Notes: generated by a model from the letters alone, not told the origin. Shown: positions 15,473 to 25,298, counted from the first letter of the stretch. The stretch: DNA of 35,516 bases from JAENVT01 sp031412355 (GCA_031412355.1 JANOCR010000001.1:1-35516), one strand, 5' to 3'. Program-made: numbers and translations.

Positions 15473-16921
15473 ATGCCAGCTCGAACCGGTGAAGAGTTCC
15501 TGAAGGGCCTGCGTGCTCGCAATCGCGAGATTTGGCTCGGCAGCGAACGCGTCGACGACGTCACGACCCACCCTCAGTTGGAGGGCGCGGCTCGCAGTTT
15601 GGCGCGAGTCTTCGACATCCAGCAGGAGTTCCCCGACGACTGCCTGATGCCGGACCCCGAGACGGGTGAGGCCATCAACATCAGCCACATGATCCCCCGG
15701 TCGATCGACGATCTCAAACGACGTCATCGCGGTCTGCGTCGCATCGCCGAGCAGACCGTTGGCCTCATGGGGCGGACCCCCGACTACATGAACGTCACGT
15801 TTGCCGGCTTCGCCGGCGAGCGCGGTGCATGGCTCGGACCGGAAGGCAAGAACGAGGAAGGCCATGACAACCTCGTCAACTACCAAAAGATGATCGCCCG
15901 CGAAGACCTGTCACTGACTCACACCATCGTCCACCCGACGGTCGATCGAGTGAAGGACCAGTCGTTTGCCGGCAACCCCGTTCCGTTGCATAAGGTCGGC
16001 GAGACCGCGACCGGCATCATCGTGCGCGGGGCGCGTATCCTGGCCACACTGGCCCCGTTCGCGGATGAAACCGCCATCTACCCAGGTCTTCCATTGCCAG
16101 CCGATGCGACCAGCGCGTACGCACTGAGCTTCGCGCTGCCGATGGAAACGCCCGGGTTGATCTTCCTGTGCCGCGACAGCGCGGCGACGGTCGGGTCGAA
16201 CTCGTTCGACCATCCCCTGTCGTCGAAGTTCGACGAGCAGGACGCATTGACTATCTTCGACGATGTCGAAGTTCCACGCGAGCGGGTGTTCATCGACGGC
16301 GACATCGACGTGTACAACTCTGTGATGGGGCCGACAGCGTGGTGGGCCAACATCATGCAGCAGACCACCATCCGGGCGCTCACCAAGTTGGAGTTCGCCT
16401 ACGGGCTCGCGTTGCGCATGGCCGAGGCAGTCAACGACAACTCGCCCACGACGATTGAGATGCTGGGCGAGTTGTCGACTTACGTGGAGGTGACGCGTAG
16501 CGCCATCCTTCTGTCGGAGGAGCACGCGTACGACCGAGGCGACGGCGTGATCTTCCCCGATGGTCGCCCGATGCACCCGATGCGCGCCATGCTGGCGGCG
16601 TGGTATCCGAGAGTACGCGAGATCCTGATGTTGATCGGCAGCCACAACCTGTTGGCGACGCCGAGCAAGGCGATGCTCGCAGACGCCAAGCTGCGCCCGT
16701 TGATCGACGAGTTCATCCACGGCGCCAACGACATCGACGCGGAACGACGGGCGAGCATCTACCGGCTGGCGTGGGACTTCATCGGCTCGGGTCTCGGCTC
16801 ACGCAACGAGCTGTACGAGCGCAACTACCTGGGGTCGGCCAAGACCACACGCACGCATCACACACTGATGTACTCCGATCGCGAAGCGGCCTACGCGCTG
16901 GTCGATTCGATGCTGGGTTAG
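15473..16921 (+). CDS. hpaB: 4-hydroxyphenylacetate 3-monooxygenase, oxygenase component (HpaB family)
   Basis: The 482-aa protein has the HpaB/acyl-CoA-dehydrogenase-like fold: an N-terminal MPARTGEEFLKGLR start typical of HpaB, then PRSIDDLKRRHRGLRR and VGLMGRTPDYMN, where family arginines and tyrosines hold the phenol. It continues with LTHTIVHPTVDR, GARILATLAPFADE, and FDHPLSSKFDEQDALTIFDDVEVP in the C-terminal part. It uses FADH2 from a separate reductase (HpaC) and O2 to hydroxylate 4-hydroxyphenylacetate to homoprotocatechuate. No reductase gene is adjacent. ATG 15473 is preceded by GGGGGG at good distance. It is divergent from hpaD, whose product would act next, and ends overlapping the VOC gene by 4 nt. 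A related phenol (for example a chlorophenol) remains possible as substrate. Confidence 0.88.
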   Translation: MPARTGEEFLKGLRARNREIWLGSERVDDVTTHPQLEGAARSLARVFDIQQEFPDDCLMPDPETGEAINISHMIPRSIDDLKRRHRGLRRIAEQTVGLMGRTPDYMNVTFAGFAGERGAWLGPEGKNEEGHDNLVNYQKMIAREDLSLTHTIVHPTVDRVKDQSFAGNPVPLHKVGETATGIIVRGARILATLAPFADETAIYPGLPLPADATSAYALSFALPMETPGLIFLCRDSAATVGSNSFDHPLSSKFDEQDALTIFDDVEVPRERVFIDGDIDVYNSVMGPTAWWANIMQQTTIRALTKLEFAYGLALRMAEAVNDNSPTTIEMLGELSTYVEVTRSAILLSEEHAYDRGDGVIFPDGRPMHPMRAMLAAWYPRVREILMLIGSHNLLATPSKAMLADAKLRPLIDEFIHGANDIDAERRASIYRLAWDFIGSGLGSRNELYERNYLGSAKTTRTHHTLMYSDREAAYALVDSMLG

Positions 16922-17496
16922 CTGCCCGCAGGCGCGAACTCGACGTAGTTGGTGTCGTCCTCCAACGCCTCGGGACCTTCGTTCGGCAGGACCTCGAAAT
17001 GGTTCAGTGCAGCATTGACGTCGCCGGACCAAACCTCGTCGGGCAGGTTGTAAAGGCACTCGATCCCGTTGCCGTCGGGATCCTCGATGTACGCGCTGTG
17101 GGTCATGCCGTGGTTGCCACGAATGCGGAACTCGACGCCCTGCGCCCTCATGTAGGCGATCTGGTCGAGCCACGATTCGCGACTTGGGTAGCAGACAGCG
17201 ATGTGGTCGACGCCCGGAGTTGCACCAAACATTTGCCACGGCGATTCAGGCGGGGGAGCGGTGGAGGGATCGAGCAACTCGGCAAGTGCCAGATCGTGAT
17301 GCCGCTCGGCGCTGCCACGGTAGAAGCGCATCTTGTAGTCGGGGTACCTGTCCTTCGCGAGTTCGGCGCACTGCTCAAAGCCGAGAATGCGCGTGTAGAA
17401 ATCGTGAGCCACCTCGAGGTCGCGGACACGCAGCACGAGGTGCTGAATGTATGCGCCACTGGATGGCCGGACGGGAGCGTCGGTGTGCTCTGCCAT
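16918..17496 (-). CDS. VOC-family (glyoxalase/extradiol-like) protein
   Basis: This 192-aa protein has two beta-alpha-beta-beta-beta modules. The first begins YIQHLVLRVRDLEVAHDFY with His19 as a likely metal ligand; the second has GVDHIAVCYPSRESW and ends YIEDPDGNGIECLYNLP, whose Glu is the usual last ligand. This is the vicinal-oxygen-chelate fold used by glyoxalase I, fosfomycin-resistance proteins and single-repeat extradiol dioxygenases. Its placement inside an aromatic island favours a ring-cleavage or related metal-dependent step. ATG 17496 has a GGGGG ribosome site about 9 nt upstream. It converges on hpaB and is divergent from the intradiol dioxygenase gene. Confidence 0.78.
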   Translation of the reverse strand: MAEHTDAPVRPSSGAYIQHLVLRVRDLEVAHDFYTRILGFEQCAELAKDRYPDYKMRFYRGSAERHHDLALAELLDPSTAPPPESPWQMFGATPGVDHIAVCYPSRESWLDQIAYMRAQGVEFRIRGNHGMTHSAYIEDPDGNGIECLYNLPDEVWSGDVNAALNHFEVLPNEGPEALEDDTNYVEFAPAGS

Positions 17497-17659
17497 GTTT
17501 TGCTACCCCCTAGCGATATGTGCAAACGACTCTAGTGATAGTTCGGCAACGAAGGATAGTCGACCGTTCTGCTGCGAGGAACGTTCATGTGGTCGCTGAC
17601 ATGGGCCGTGTGATAGCAAAAGGTCGCACGATTTCGTCCGCATCAATGGGGGATCCGCG
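17497..17659. promoter_or_regulatory. Divergent promoter region, VOC protein / intradiol dioxygenase
   Basis: This 163-bp gap separates two genes pointing apart. TTTTGCTA (17498-17505) and TAGCAAAA (17614-17621) form a widely spaced inverted repeat, and GGGGGAT at 17647-17653 is the ribosome site of the dioxygenase gene. I see no convincing -35/-10 pair. Confidence 0.35.
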
Positions 17660-18499
17660 ATGGCCAAAGAAGGCGCACTCGATGAACTGTTGGCCGAGGT
17701 CTTGTCGCGTTACGACAACTCCCCGAACCCTCGGCTGAAAGAAGTCACCTGCGCGGCGATCCGACACCTCCACGCGTTCGCCCGCGAGGTCAACCTGACC
17801 CGCGAGGAGTGGTTCGCGGGCATCATGTTCCTAACCCAATGCGGAAAGATCAGCGACGACGTGCGCCAGGAGTTCATCCTGCTCTCCGACACAACAGGTG
17901 TGTCGACGCTCGTCGAGATGTTGGCGTACGACGCGAGCGCATCGAGCCTCACCGACAACACCGTGCTCGGCCCGTTCCATGCCGGCGGTTCGCCCGACCG
18001 CGCCCATGGCGAGTCGATGCTCGAGGATCCCGACGATGGTGACCGCGTGGTCGTGCGTGGCACGATCAGCGATGTCGACGGCAAGCCCGTCGAAGGCGTC
18101 ATTCTCGACTGCTGGCAGAACGCCAGCAACATGTTCTACGCCGTGCAGCAGCCCGGCATCCAGAGCACCAACAACCTTCGCGGCATCTACCACTCACAGG
18201 CTGACGGGACGTACGAGATCCGTAGCATCCGGCCGGTGCCGTACCCCATCCCCAGCGATGGCCCGGCAGGCGACCTGCTGAAGAAGAACGGGCGCAACTG
18301 GTGGCGACCCGGGCACCTGCACATCTGGGCGCGGCACCCCGATTACAAGGACCTCATCACCCACGTGTTCGATGTCGAGAGCGACTTCCTCGACGGCGAC
18401 GCCGTGTTCGGCGTGCAGCGCAGTCTGATCCGCGAGTTCAAGCCCGACGACGCCGGTGAACTGGCCACCACCTTCGACATCGTCCTCGACCGCGTCTAG
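17660..18499 (+). CDS. Intradiol ring-cleavage dioxygenase (hydroxyquinol/catechol 1,2-dioxygenase type)
   Basis: The 279-aa enzyme has all four Fe(III) ligands of intradiol dioxygenases: Tyr160 (NMFYAVQQ), Tyr195 (RPVPYPIP), and His219 and His221 (RPGHLHIW). It also has the N-terminal helical dimerisation domain with the long lipid-binding helix (about 1-105), followed by TVLGPFH at 101-107, a hallmark of the catechol and hydroxyquinol 1,2-dioxygenase branch as opposed to protocatechuate 3,4-dioxygenase subunits. It cleaves a catechol or 1,2,4-benzenetriol between the two hydroxyls, giving a cis,cis-muconate or maleylacetate. Hydroxyquinol is my first guess from the RSIRPVPYPIPSDGPAG wording. 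ATG 17660 follows GGGGGATCC. Its end overlaps the convergent hpaI gene by 4 nt. Confidence 0.88.
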   Translation: MAKEGALDELLAEVLSRYDNSPNPRLKEVTCAAIRHLHAFAREVNLTREEWFAGIMFLTQCGKISDDVRQEFILLSDTTGVSTLVEMLAYDASASSLTDNTVLGPFHAGGSPDRAHGESMLEDPDDGDRVVVRGTISDVDGKPVEGVILDCWQNASNMFYAVQQPGIQSTNNLRGIYHSQADGTYEIRSIRPVPYPIPSDGPAGDLLKKNGRNWWRPGHLHIWARHPDYKDLITHVFDVESDFLDGDAVFGVQRSLIREFKPDDAGELATTFDIVLDRV

Positions 18500-19254
18500 T
18501 TGCCACGGGCTTCCTTCAACTGGTTGCGAAGGCCGGTCATCACATTGCCGAGGTCGAAGCCGACGGTGATCATCCGCCATCCGGCCGAGCGCCGTTTCTC
18601 GGCCAGACCCGCCTCGGCATGGATGGCAGGGATCACGCCGTTTCGCTCGCAGGCAGTCTTCACCCGGTCGATCGCCGCGTTCCATTCGACATCGTCCTGA
18701 TCGGGCTTTGGTGCCAAACCGTACGTGATCGACAGGTCGGCGGGGCCGATGTAGAGCGCGTCGATTCCCGGAACGGCGGCGATCTCGTCGACGTTCTCGA
18801 CGGCTTGCTTGGTCTCGATCATCGGGATGCACAGCACCTTTTCGTTGGCGGTCGAGAAGTACCCCTCGCGACCTGCACGCGCCGACACTCCGACGGGACC
18901 CATGCTGCGACTTCCTGTCGGCGCGTAGCGGCACGCTGCGACTGCCGAGCGGGCTTCATCGACGGTGTTGACCATCGGCACGATCACTCCGTACGCCCCG
19001 GCGTCGAGCACCCGGCCGATGATGCTTGGTTCGTTCCACGGCACCCTGACGATAGGTGTGGTCTCGGTGCGCGCCATCGCGTAGAGCATGGTGACGGTGT
19101 GCTCGAAACTCTGCAGACCGTGCTGCATGTCGATGCAGACGTAGTCGTAACCCGTCAGTGCAGCGGCCTCGGCGATCAGAGGTTCACGAAAGAACAGGAA
19201 CGCACCAAGCGCAGTGTCGCCACGGTCCCACACATGGCGCAGATGGGTCGTCAC
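18496..19254 (-). CDS. hpaI: HpcH/HpaI-type aldolase (4-hydroxy-2-oxoheptanedioate aldolase-like)
   Basis: The 252-aa class II pyruvate aldolase has the residues of E. coli HpaI at nearly the same positions: base His45 (DMQHG; E. coli His45), Arg70 (IVRVPW; Arg70), metal ligands Glu147 (PMIET; Glu149) and Asp173 (GPADLS; Asp175). The reaction splits 4-hydroxy-2-oxoheptanedioate into pyruvate and succinic semialdehyde, the last step of the homoprotocatechuate route. The family also accepts related hydroxy-oxo acids, so the exact substrate rests on context (hpaB, hpaD and hpaH nearby). The start is GTG 19254, which overlaps the preceding GlcG-like stop as GTGA; the longer frame is only readthrough of that gene. 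Confidence 0.87.
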   Translation of the reverse strand: MTTHLRHVWDRGDTALGAFLFFREPLIAEAAALTGYDYVCIDMQHGLQSFEHTVTMLYAMARTETTPIVRVPWNEPSIIGRVLDAGAYGVIVPMVNTVDEARSAVAACRYAPTGSRSMGPVGVSARAGREGYFSTANEKVLCIPMIETKQAVENVDEIAAVPGIDALYIGPADLSITYGLAPKPDQDDVEWNAAIDRVKTACERNGVIPAIHAEAGLAEKRRSAGWRMITVGFDLGNVMTGLRNQLKEARGN

Positions 19255-19685
19255 GATCCGCGCACCGCGTCCGCGCCGGCCTGCGCAACCTGTCGGTCCT
19301 GATCGGGCGAGGCCCCCGAAACCCCGACGGCGCCGACCACAGCCCCATCGACGAGAATCGGTACCCCGCCGGGGAACACGACCAGGCGGGCAGTTTGCGT
19401 TAAGCCGTGCACCAGTGCCGGGTCGTCGGCGAGCAATGGCCACCACTTGTCCGTCGGCATGCCCTTGAACGCTGCGACGGTGTAGGCCTTGTTCAGTGCG
19501 ATCTCTGCCGACAGGCGCGGCGCACCGTCCATCCTGACCGTGACGATCGGCGCGCCCGCAGGATCACAAACTGCGATGCATGTCTCGACGCCGACGGCGC
19601 GGGCCGCAGCGATCGCCGCGTCGATCACCCGCTGCGCGGCACTCAATGAAACGGTGTTCATCGATACGAGGTCGTTGTCTGGCAC
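19251..19685 (-). CDS. GlcG/HbpS-family heme-binding-like protein
   Basis: This 144-aa protein of the GlcG/HbpS/PduO-C (former DUF336) fold has CIAVCDPAGAPIVTVRMDGAPRLSAEIALNKAYT in the middle (residues 36-69), A-F-K-G-M-P-T, then FPGGVPILVDGAVVGAVGVSG near 104-124. Members bind heme or corrinoid, or are of unknown role, and very often sit next to glycolate, lactate, aromatic or aldehyde catabolic genes. GTG 19685 has GGAG six bases upstream; an internal ATG at 19661 is less well placed. It overlaps hpaI by 4 nt and follows the alcohol dehydrogenase gene by 11 nt, so the three form one operon. Confidence 0.85.
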   Translation of the reverse strand: MPDNDLVSMNTVSLSAAQRVIDAAIAAARAVGVETCIAVCDPAGAPIVTVRMDGAPRLSAEIALNKAYTVAAFKGMPTDKWWPLLADDPALVHGLTQTARLVVFPGGVPILVDGAVVGAVGVSGASPDQDRQVAQAGADAVRGS

Positions 19686-19696
19686 GTGTTGCTCCT

Positions 19697-20779
19697 CTAG
19701 AACTTGATGACGGTGCGAGCCGACTCACCCGAGATCATCATGGCGAATCCACGGTTGACGTCTTCCAGCGGCAAGGTGTGCGAGATCATGCCGCTGAGGT
19801 CGAGTTGGCCGGATCGCCACAGGTCGGCGTACCGAGGGATGTCGACGCGTGGATTGGTGTCGCCCATGAACACGCCGACCATCCGCTTGCCGCGACGAAA
19901 ACCGGTTACCGGCAGCGACAGTTCGGCGTCGTCCGATTGGATCCCCACGAGATACGCCGACCGGCCGGGTGCCGCCATCTCGAACGCCTGGCGAACCAAC
20001 GCTGGGCGGCCGACGACCTCGAACACGTGATCGGCGCCCGGACCGGTGATGTCTCGAACTGCGGCGATTGCGTCGACGGACGACGCATCGATCGCGTGTG
20101 TCGCGCCCAGTTGACGGGCTCGCTCGAGCTTGCCCGGGTTGGCATCGATGGCAATGACGTGCCCGGCACCGGCTAGCCGCGCACCTTGGATGACATTGAG
20201 CCCGACACCGCCGCAGCCGATCACGGCAACGGATTCCCCTGCCTGGACATTGGCCGTATTGAGGGCTGCTCCCAGGCCGGTCACGACGGCGCAGCCGAGG
20301 ATGCAGGCGAGCTCCATGGGGATGTCGGTGTTGACGGAGGTGACGGCCCGTTCGTCGAGCAGGATGTGGTCGGCCAGCGAGCCGACGTTGGCCATCTGGC
20401 CAACGCTGACGCCGTCGAGAGTCAACCGTGGCGCGTGGCCCGATGGTCGCTTCGTGACCTGCGGCTGCAGACACGACGTCGGCTCGCCGGCTGCGCATCG
20501 CAAGCATTCGCCGCACCCCATCACCAGGCACGTGACCACATGGTCGCCGACGTGAATGTCGCGTACATCGGGGCCGACCGCTTCGACGACCCCAGCACCT
20601 TCGTGGCCGAGGATGACGGGACGGGGACGGTACAAGGTGCCGTCGAGGTAGTGGTAGTCGCTGTGGCACAGGCCGGCCGCCACCGTGCGCATGAGGATCT
20701 CGCGGCCAATCGGCTCGTCGTGATCGACTTCGGCGATGTCGAGCTGGTCGGAATCGTCACGAAGTACTGCAGCGCGCAT
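19697..20779 (-). CDS. Zinc-dependent alcohol dehydrogenase (MDR superfamily)
   Basis: The 360-aa medium-chain dehydrogenase has catalytic zinc ligands Cys38 (GLCHSD), His59-Glu60 (LGHEGAG) and the Cys of ILGCAVVTG (~168), structural zinc cysteines 89, 92, 95 and 103, and a Rossmann site GCGGVGLN followed by IAIDANPGK, where the Asp favours NAD. The wording LGCAVVTGLGAALNTA resembles the class III / mycobacterial AdhD branch. It probably oxidises an alcohol or reduces an aldehyde such as succinic semialdehyde or a benzylic alcohol. ATG 20779 lacks a strong ribosome site. It lies 20 nt downstream of the IclR gene on the same strand, so IclR, ADH, GlcG-like and HpaI are likely one transcript. 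Confidence 0.87.
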   Translation of the reverse strand: MRAAVLRDDSDQLDIAEVDHDEPIGREILMRTVAAGLCHSDYHYLDGTLYRPRPVILGHEGAGVVEAVGPDVRDIHVGDHVVTCLVMGCGECLRCAAGEPTSCLQPQVTKRPSGHAPRLTLDGVSVGQMANVGSLADHILLDERAVTSVNTDIPMELACILGCAVVTGLGAALNTANVQAGESVAVIGCGGVGLNVIQGARLAGAGHVIAIDANPGKLERARQLGATHAIDASSVDAIAAVRDITGPGADHVFEVVGRPALVRQAFEMAAPGRSAYLVGIQSDDAELSLPVTGFRRGKRMVGVFMGDTNPRVDIPRYADLWRSGQLDLSGMISHTLPLEDVNRGFAMMISGESARTVIKF

Positions 20780-20799
20780 GGTCAGGAGCGTAGGCGCGA

Positions 20800-21609
20800 C
20801 TACTTCACGCCACGGCGTTGGCGGGGGAGTGTGTACGCCCCTGCAGCCAGGGCGTTGGTCAGCTGGCGTCCGGCGTTCAGCATCAACCGAACATGATGGG
20901 TTTCGTGGTCGCCGAGCAGTCGCCCGGTCGGCCCGGCGGTCGAGATAGCGGCGATCACCTCGCCGTCGGGATGGTCGCGGATCGGCACGCCGATCGACGA
21001 CAGGCCGATCTCGCCCTCGTCGATGCTGATCGCGTAGCCGCGCTCGCGCACCCGAGCCAACTCGTCGAGAAACATCTTCGGAATGACGATGGTGTGGCCC
21101 GTGTAGGGCTTCATACCGGCCTTGATCCGCGCCTCGGCGACCTCGGGCCGGAACGCGGCGATGGCCTTGCCGGCACTCGAGCGATGCACGGGTGATCGCC
21201 GAAACGCCTCGGTGGTGAACCGCAGCGCGCCGGCTCCTTCGACGCGCTCGATGTAGAGCACATCGCCACCGGAAGGCACGCCCAGCTGAACGGTCTCGCC
21301 AATAGCGTTGCGCAGCTCCACCAGTAGTGGAAGTGCCTGTGTTCGCAGTGCCGAACGAGTCGTGACCAGTTGGCCGTACTCGAGAAGGTGGACGCCGAGG
21401 CGGTACTTGCCGCTGGGCGTTCGCTCTAGCACACCCCGGCCGACCAGCACCCCGCACGTCCGGTGCATGGTGCTCTTGGTGACGCCGACACGCCTGGCAA
21501 GCTCGCTGAGGCCGATATCGCTGTCGGCGAAGAAGGTATCGAGGATGTCAAGGGCGATCGTCACCGAGCGCAACGCGGGCTTTGCCGGGGCCGCCGACTG
21601 TTCGATCAT
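20800..21609 (-). CDS. IclR-family transcriptional regulator
   Basis: The 269-aa regulator has an N-terminal winged helix-turn-helix (about 14-75: SVTIALDILDTFF, L-S-E-L-A-R-R-V-G-V-T-K-S-T-M-H-R, then G-K-Y-R-L-G-V-H-L) and a C-terminal effector domain of the GAF-like IclR type (TVQLGVPSGGDVLYIERVEG, RSSAGKAIAAF, RERGYAISIDEGEIGLSSIGVPI). Proteins of this family sense aromatic acids or intermediates and repress or activate catabolic operons. I chose ATG 21609 because the extension to 21861 has no family similarity and overlaps the divergent demethylase gene. It is divergent from the VanA-like gene and upstream of ADH/GlcG/HpaI, so it likely controls both. Confidence 0.88.
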   Translation of the reverse strand: MIEQSAAPAKPALRSVTIALDILDTFFADSDIGLSELARRVGVTKSTMHRTCGVLVGRGVLERTPSGKYRLGVHLLEYGQLVTTRSALRTQALPLLVELRNAIGETVQLGVPSGGDVLYIERVEGAGALRFTTEAFRRSPVHRSSAGKAIAAFRPEVAEARIKAGMKPYTGHTIVIPKMFLDELARVRERGYAISIDEGEIGLSSIGVPIRDHPDGEVIAAISTAGPTGRLLGDHETHHVRLMLNAGRQLTNALAAGAYTLPRQRRGVK

Positions 21610-21688
21610 CGACCGACACCATATCAACGTTCGTGAGGAGCGAACATCATTGTGGCTGACCAGGTGATGTAGGTTCATACTGCGTCCT
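21610..21688. promoter_or_regulatory. IclR / VanA-like divergent operator region
   Basis: This is the 79-bp gap between divergent regulator and demethylase genes. It contains the dyad GTTCG-N7-CGAAC (21629-21645), a candidate binding site for the adjacent IclR protein, about 45 nt before the demethylase start and 20 nt before the regulator start. No clear -35/-10 pair. Confidence 0.45.
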
Positions 21689-22765
21689 ATGACATATGCC
21701 ACCAACCTTTGGTACGCGGCGCTGTGGGCCGAAGATCTTGCAGAAGGCGAGCTCGAGAGTCGCACGATCTGCGAGCAGCCGATCGTGTTCTTTCGCGGTC
21801 CACAGGGACAACCGGTGGCGCTCGAGGATCGGTGTGCCCATCGTTTCATCCCGCTGAGCATGGGGCAGCTGTGCGACGGCGCTGCGTCGGTCGAGTGCCC
21901 CTACCACGGTCTGCGTTTCGGTGTCGATGGCACATGCGTGTTGAATCCGCACGGCTCGGGTCGCATCCCGGCGACACTGGCGGTTCGCTCGTATCCGGTC
22001 GAGGAGCGGCACACCATGCTGTGGATCTGGATGGGCACTGACGAAGCCGATCCCGATCTCATCCCCGACTTCTCGTACCTCGATGCCGGCGCCCCCGGCG
22101 TGCTGTCGAAGCGAGACTGGATCGAGATGGACGTCGACTACCAGCTGGTCATCGACAACCTGCTGGACCTGAGCCACGCGTCGTTCCTGCACCGCGGTGT
22201 GCTGGGCGATCCCTCGACACTGCAGTGCGACATCGACATCGACGGCACCGAGACGTCGGTCACGGTGACTCGCACACGATCCGACGTTGCCCCGGGGAAG
22301 TTGTTCGACCTGATGTTTCGCAACGACGGCAACGACGTCGACACCTGGTCGATCATGCGCTGGGACGCGCCGAGCTGCCTGCGTCACGAGGCAGGCGTCT
22401 GCCCGCCGGGAGCACAGAGACAAGACGGCATGACGGTCATCGGCACGCATCTCGTCACGCCGTCGGCGAAGGGCAAGTGCACGTACCACGTCGCCGCGGT
22501 TCGTATCGGCGAATCCGCCGGCGCTGCCGATGTGCAGATCTCCGACCAGCTCTCCGCGTTGCGCCGCTACGCGTTCGACGAGCAGGACCGCCCCATCCTG
22601 GAGGCTCAGCAGCGGGCGTACGACTTGGCAGGCGGGCCGGACTCGCTTCGACCCGTGATGTTGAGCATCGACGCCGCCCCGCTGCGGGCCCGCCGAGTGC
22701 TTGCCCAGATCATCGAAAGAGAGAATCAGGACGATGGCGAACGGGTGTTCGTGACTCTACACTGA
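21689..22765 (+). CDS. Rieske non-heme iron oxygenase, vanillate O-demethylase (VanA)-like
   Basis: The 358-aa oxygenase subunit has a Rieske [2Fe-2S] motif Cys49-x-His51 ... Cys70-x2-His73 (CAHR, CPYHG) and a mononuclear iron site NLLDLSHASFLH with bridging Asp160, His163 and His168. The N-terminal NLWYAALWAEDL start and the N-L-L-D-L-S-H-x-x-F-L-H wording are those of VanA-type demethylases. It would remove a methyl group from a methoxy-aromatic (vanillate or similar) as formaldehyde, given electrons from a VanB-type reductase, which is not in the window. It is divergent from the IclR regulator. Only five bases separate its stop from the uvrB start. Confidence 0.87.
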   Translation: MTYATNLWYAALWAEDLAEGELESRTICEQPIVFFRGPQGQPVALEDRCAHRFIPLSMGQLCDGAASVECPYHGLRFGVDGTCVLNPHGSGRIPATLAVRSYPVEERHTMLWIWMGTDEADPDLIPDFSYLDAGAPGVLSKRDWIEMDVDYQLVIDNLLDLSHASFLHRGVLGDPSTLQCDIDIDGTETSVTVTRTRSDVAPGKLFDLMFRNDGNDVDTWSIMRWDAPSCLRHEAGVCPPGAQRQDGMTVIGTHLVTPSAKGKCTYHVAAVRIGESAGAADVQISDQLSALRRYAFDEQDRPILEAQQRAYDLAGGPDSLRPVMLSIDAAPLRARRVLAQIIERENQDDGERVFVTLH

Positions 22766-22770
22766 GTGAC

Positions 22771-24789
<2,019 letters not shown>

Positions 24790-24821
24790 CTCGCGGCACG
24801 GCCACGCGCGATGATCACGGG

Positions 24822-25298
24822 ATGGTGACTGGCTACGGGGGCACATATCGCGGCCTTGTCGTCGACAATGCCGACCCGCTGCAGCAGTACCGGCTCGGAG
24901 TCGTCGTGCCGGACATCTACGGAGAGGCGTCCGTGTGGGCCCTGGCATCGCTGACGGGTTCCGGCACATCTCTGCCCGCCGTCGGCGACGAGGTGATGGT
25001 CTCGTTCGAACACGGCGACACCGACTATCCGGTGTGGGAGCCGAACTCCGCCAACGTCGACAGCGGCGTCGCCACCGGGAGGTACGTGGGGAAGTACCGC
25101 GGGCTCGTTGTCAACATCGACGACCCGATGCAGGAGAACCGGCTGGAGGTGACTGTTCCCGAAGTCGACCCGTCGTCGACGTGGGCCCCACCGTCCGACG
25201 ACGTCAGGTACACCGACCCGCCCGCGGTGGGCTCGGATGTCTGGATCGAGTACGACTTCGGAGATCCCGCCTACCCGCGCTGGGTCGGCCTGGCCTGA
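24822..25298 (+). CDS. Orphan protein of two tandem phage-spike (Gp5/VgrG-type) OB repeats
   Basis: The 158-aa protein is built from two copies of one ~67-residue unit, residues 7-73 and 90-156, with an exact offset of 83. Matching parts are YRGLVV (9/92), D-P-x-Q-x-x-R-L-x-V-x-V-P (18/101), P-A-V-G (52/134) and G-D-x-x-Y-P-x-W (65/147). This pattern is that of the OB domain of baseplate/spike proteins (T4 gp5 N-domain, phage baseplate assembly V, VgrG), which read R-G-x-V ... R-L-x-V-x-V-P ... W ... P-x-V-G-x-x-V-W-V-x-F-x-x-G-D-x-x-x-P-x-W-x-G. There is no needle, PAAR or beta-helix part, no signal peptide, and no neighbouring injection-system genes. ATG 24822 has only a weak ribosome site. 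The function is unknown. Confidence 0.7.
   Translation: MVTGYGGTYRGLVVDNADPLQQYRLGVVVPDIYGEASVWALASLTGSGTSLPAVGDEVMVSFEHGDTDYPVWEPNSANVDSGVATGRYVGKYRGLVVNIDDPMQENRLEVTVPEVDPSSTWAPPSDDVRYTDPPAVGSDVWIEYDFGDPAYPRWVGLA

Noticed and set aside
17498..17621. TTTTGCTA / TAGCAAAA inverted repeat as a strong operator
   Set aside because: Arms are 108 nt apart and an 8-bp pair of this kind is fairly likely by chance in a 163-bp gap; kept only as a note in the promoter entry.
21629..21645. GTTCG-N7-CGAAC as a second SOS box
   Set aside because: The half-sites face the wrong way (GTTC...GAAC instead of GAAC...GTTC) and spacing differs; an IclR operator is more likely.
21610..21861. N-terminal extension of the IclR regulator
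   Set aside because: It would run through the promoter region and into the divergent demethylase gene and has no regulator similarity.
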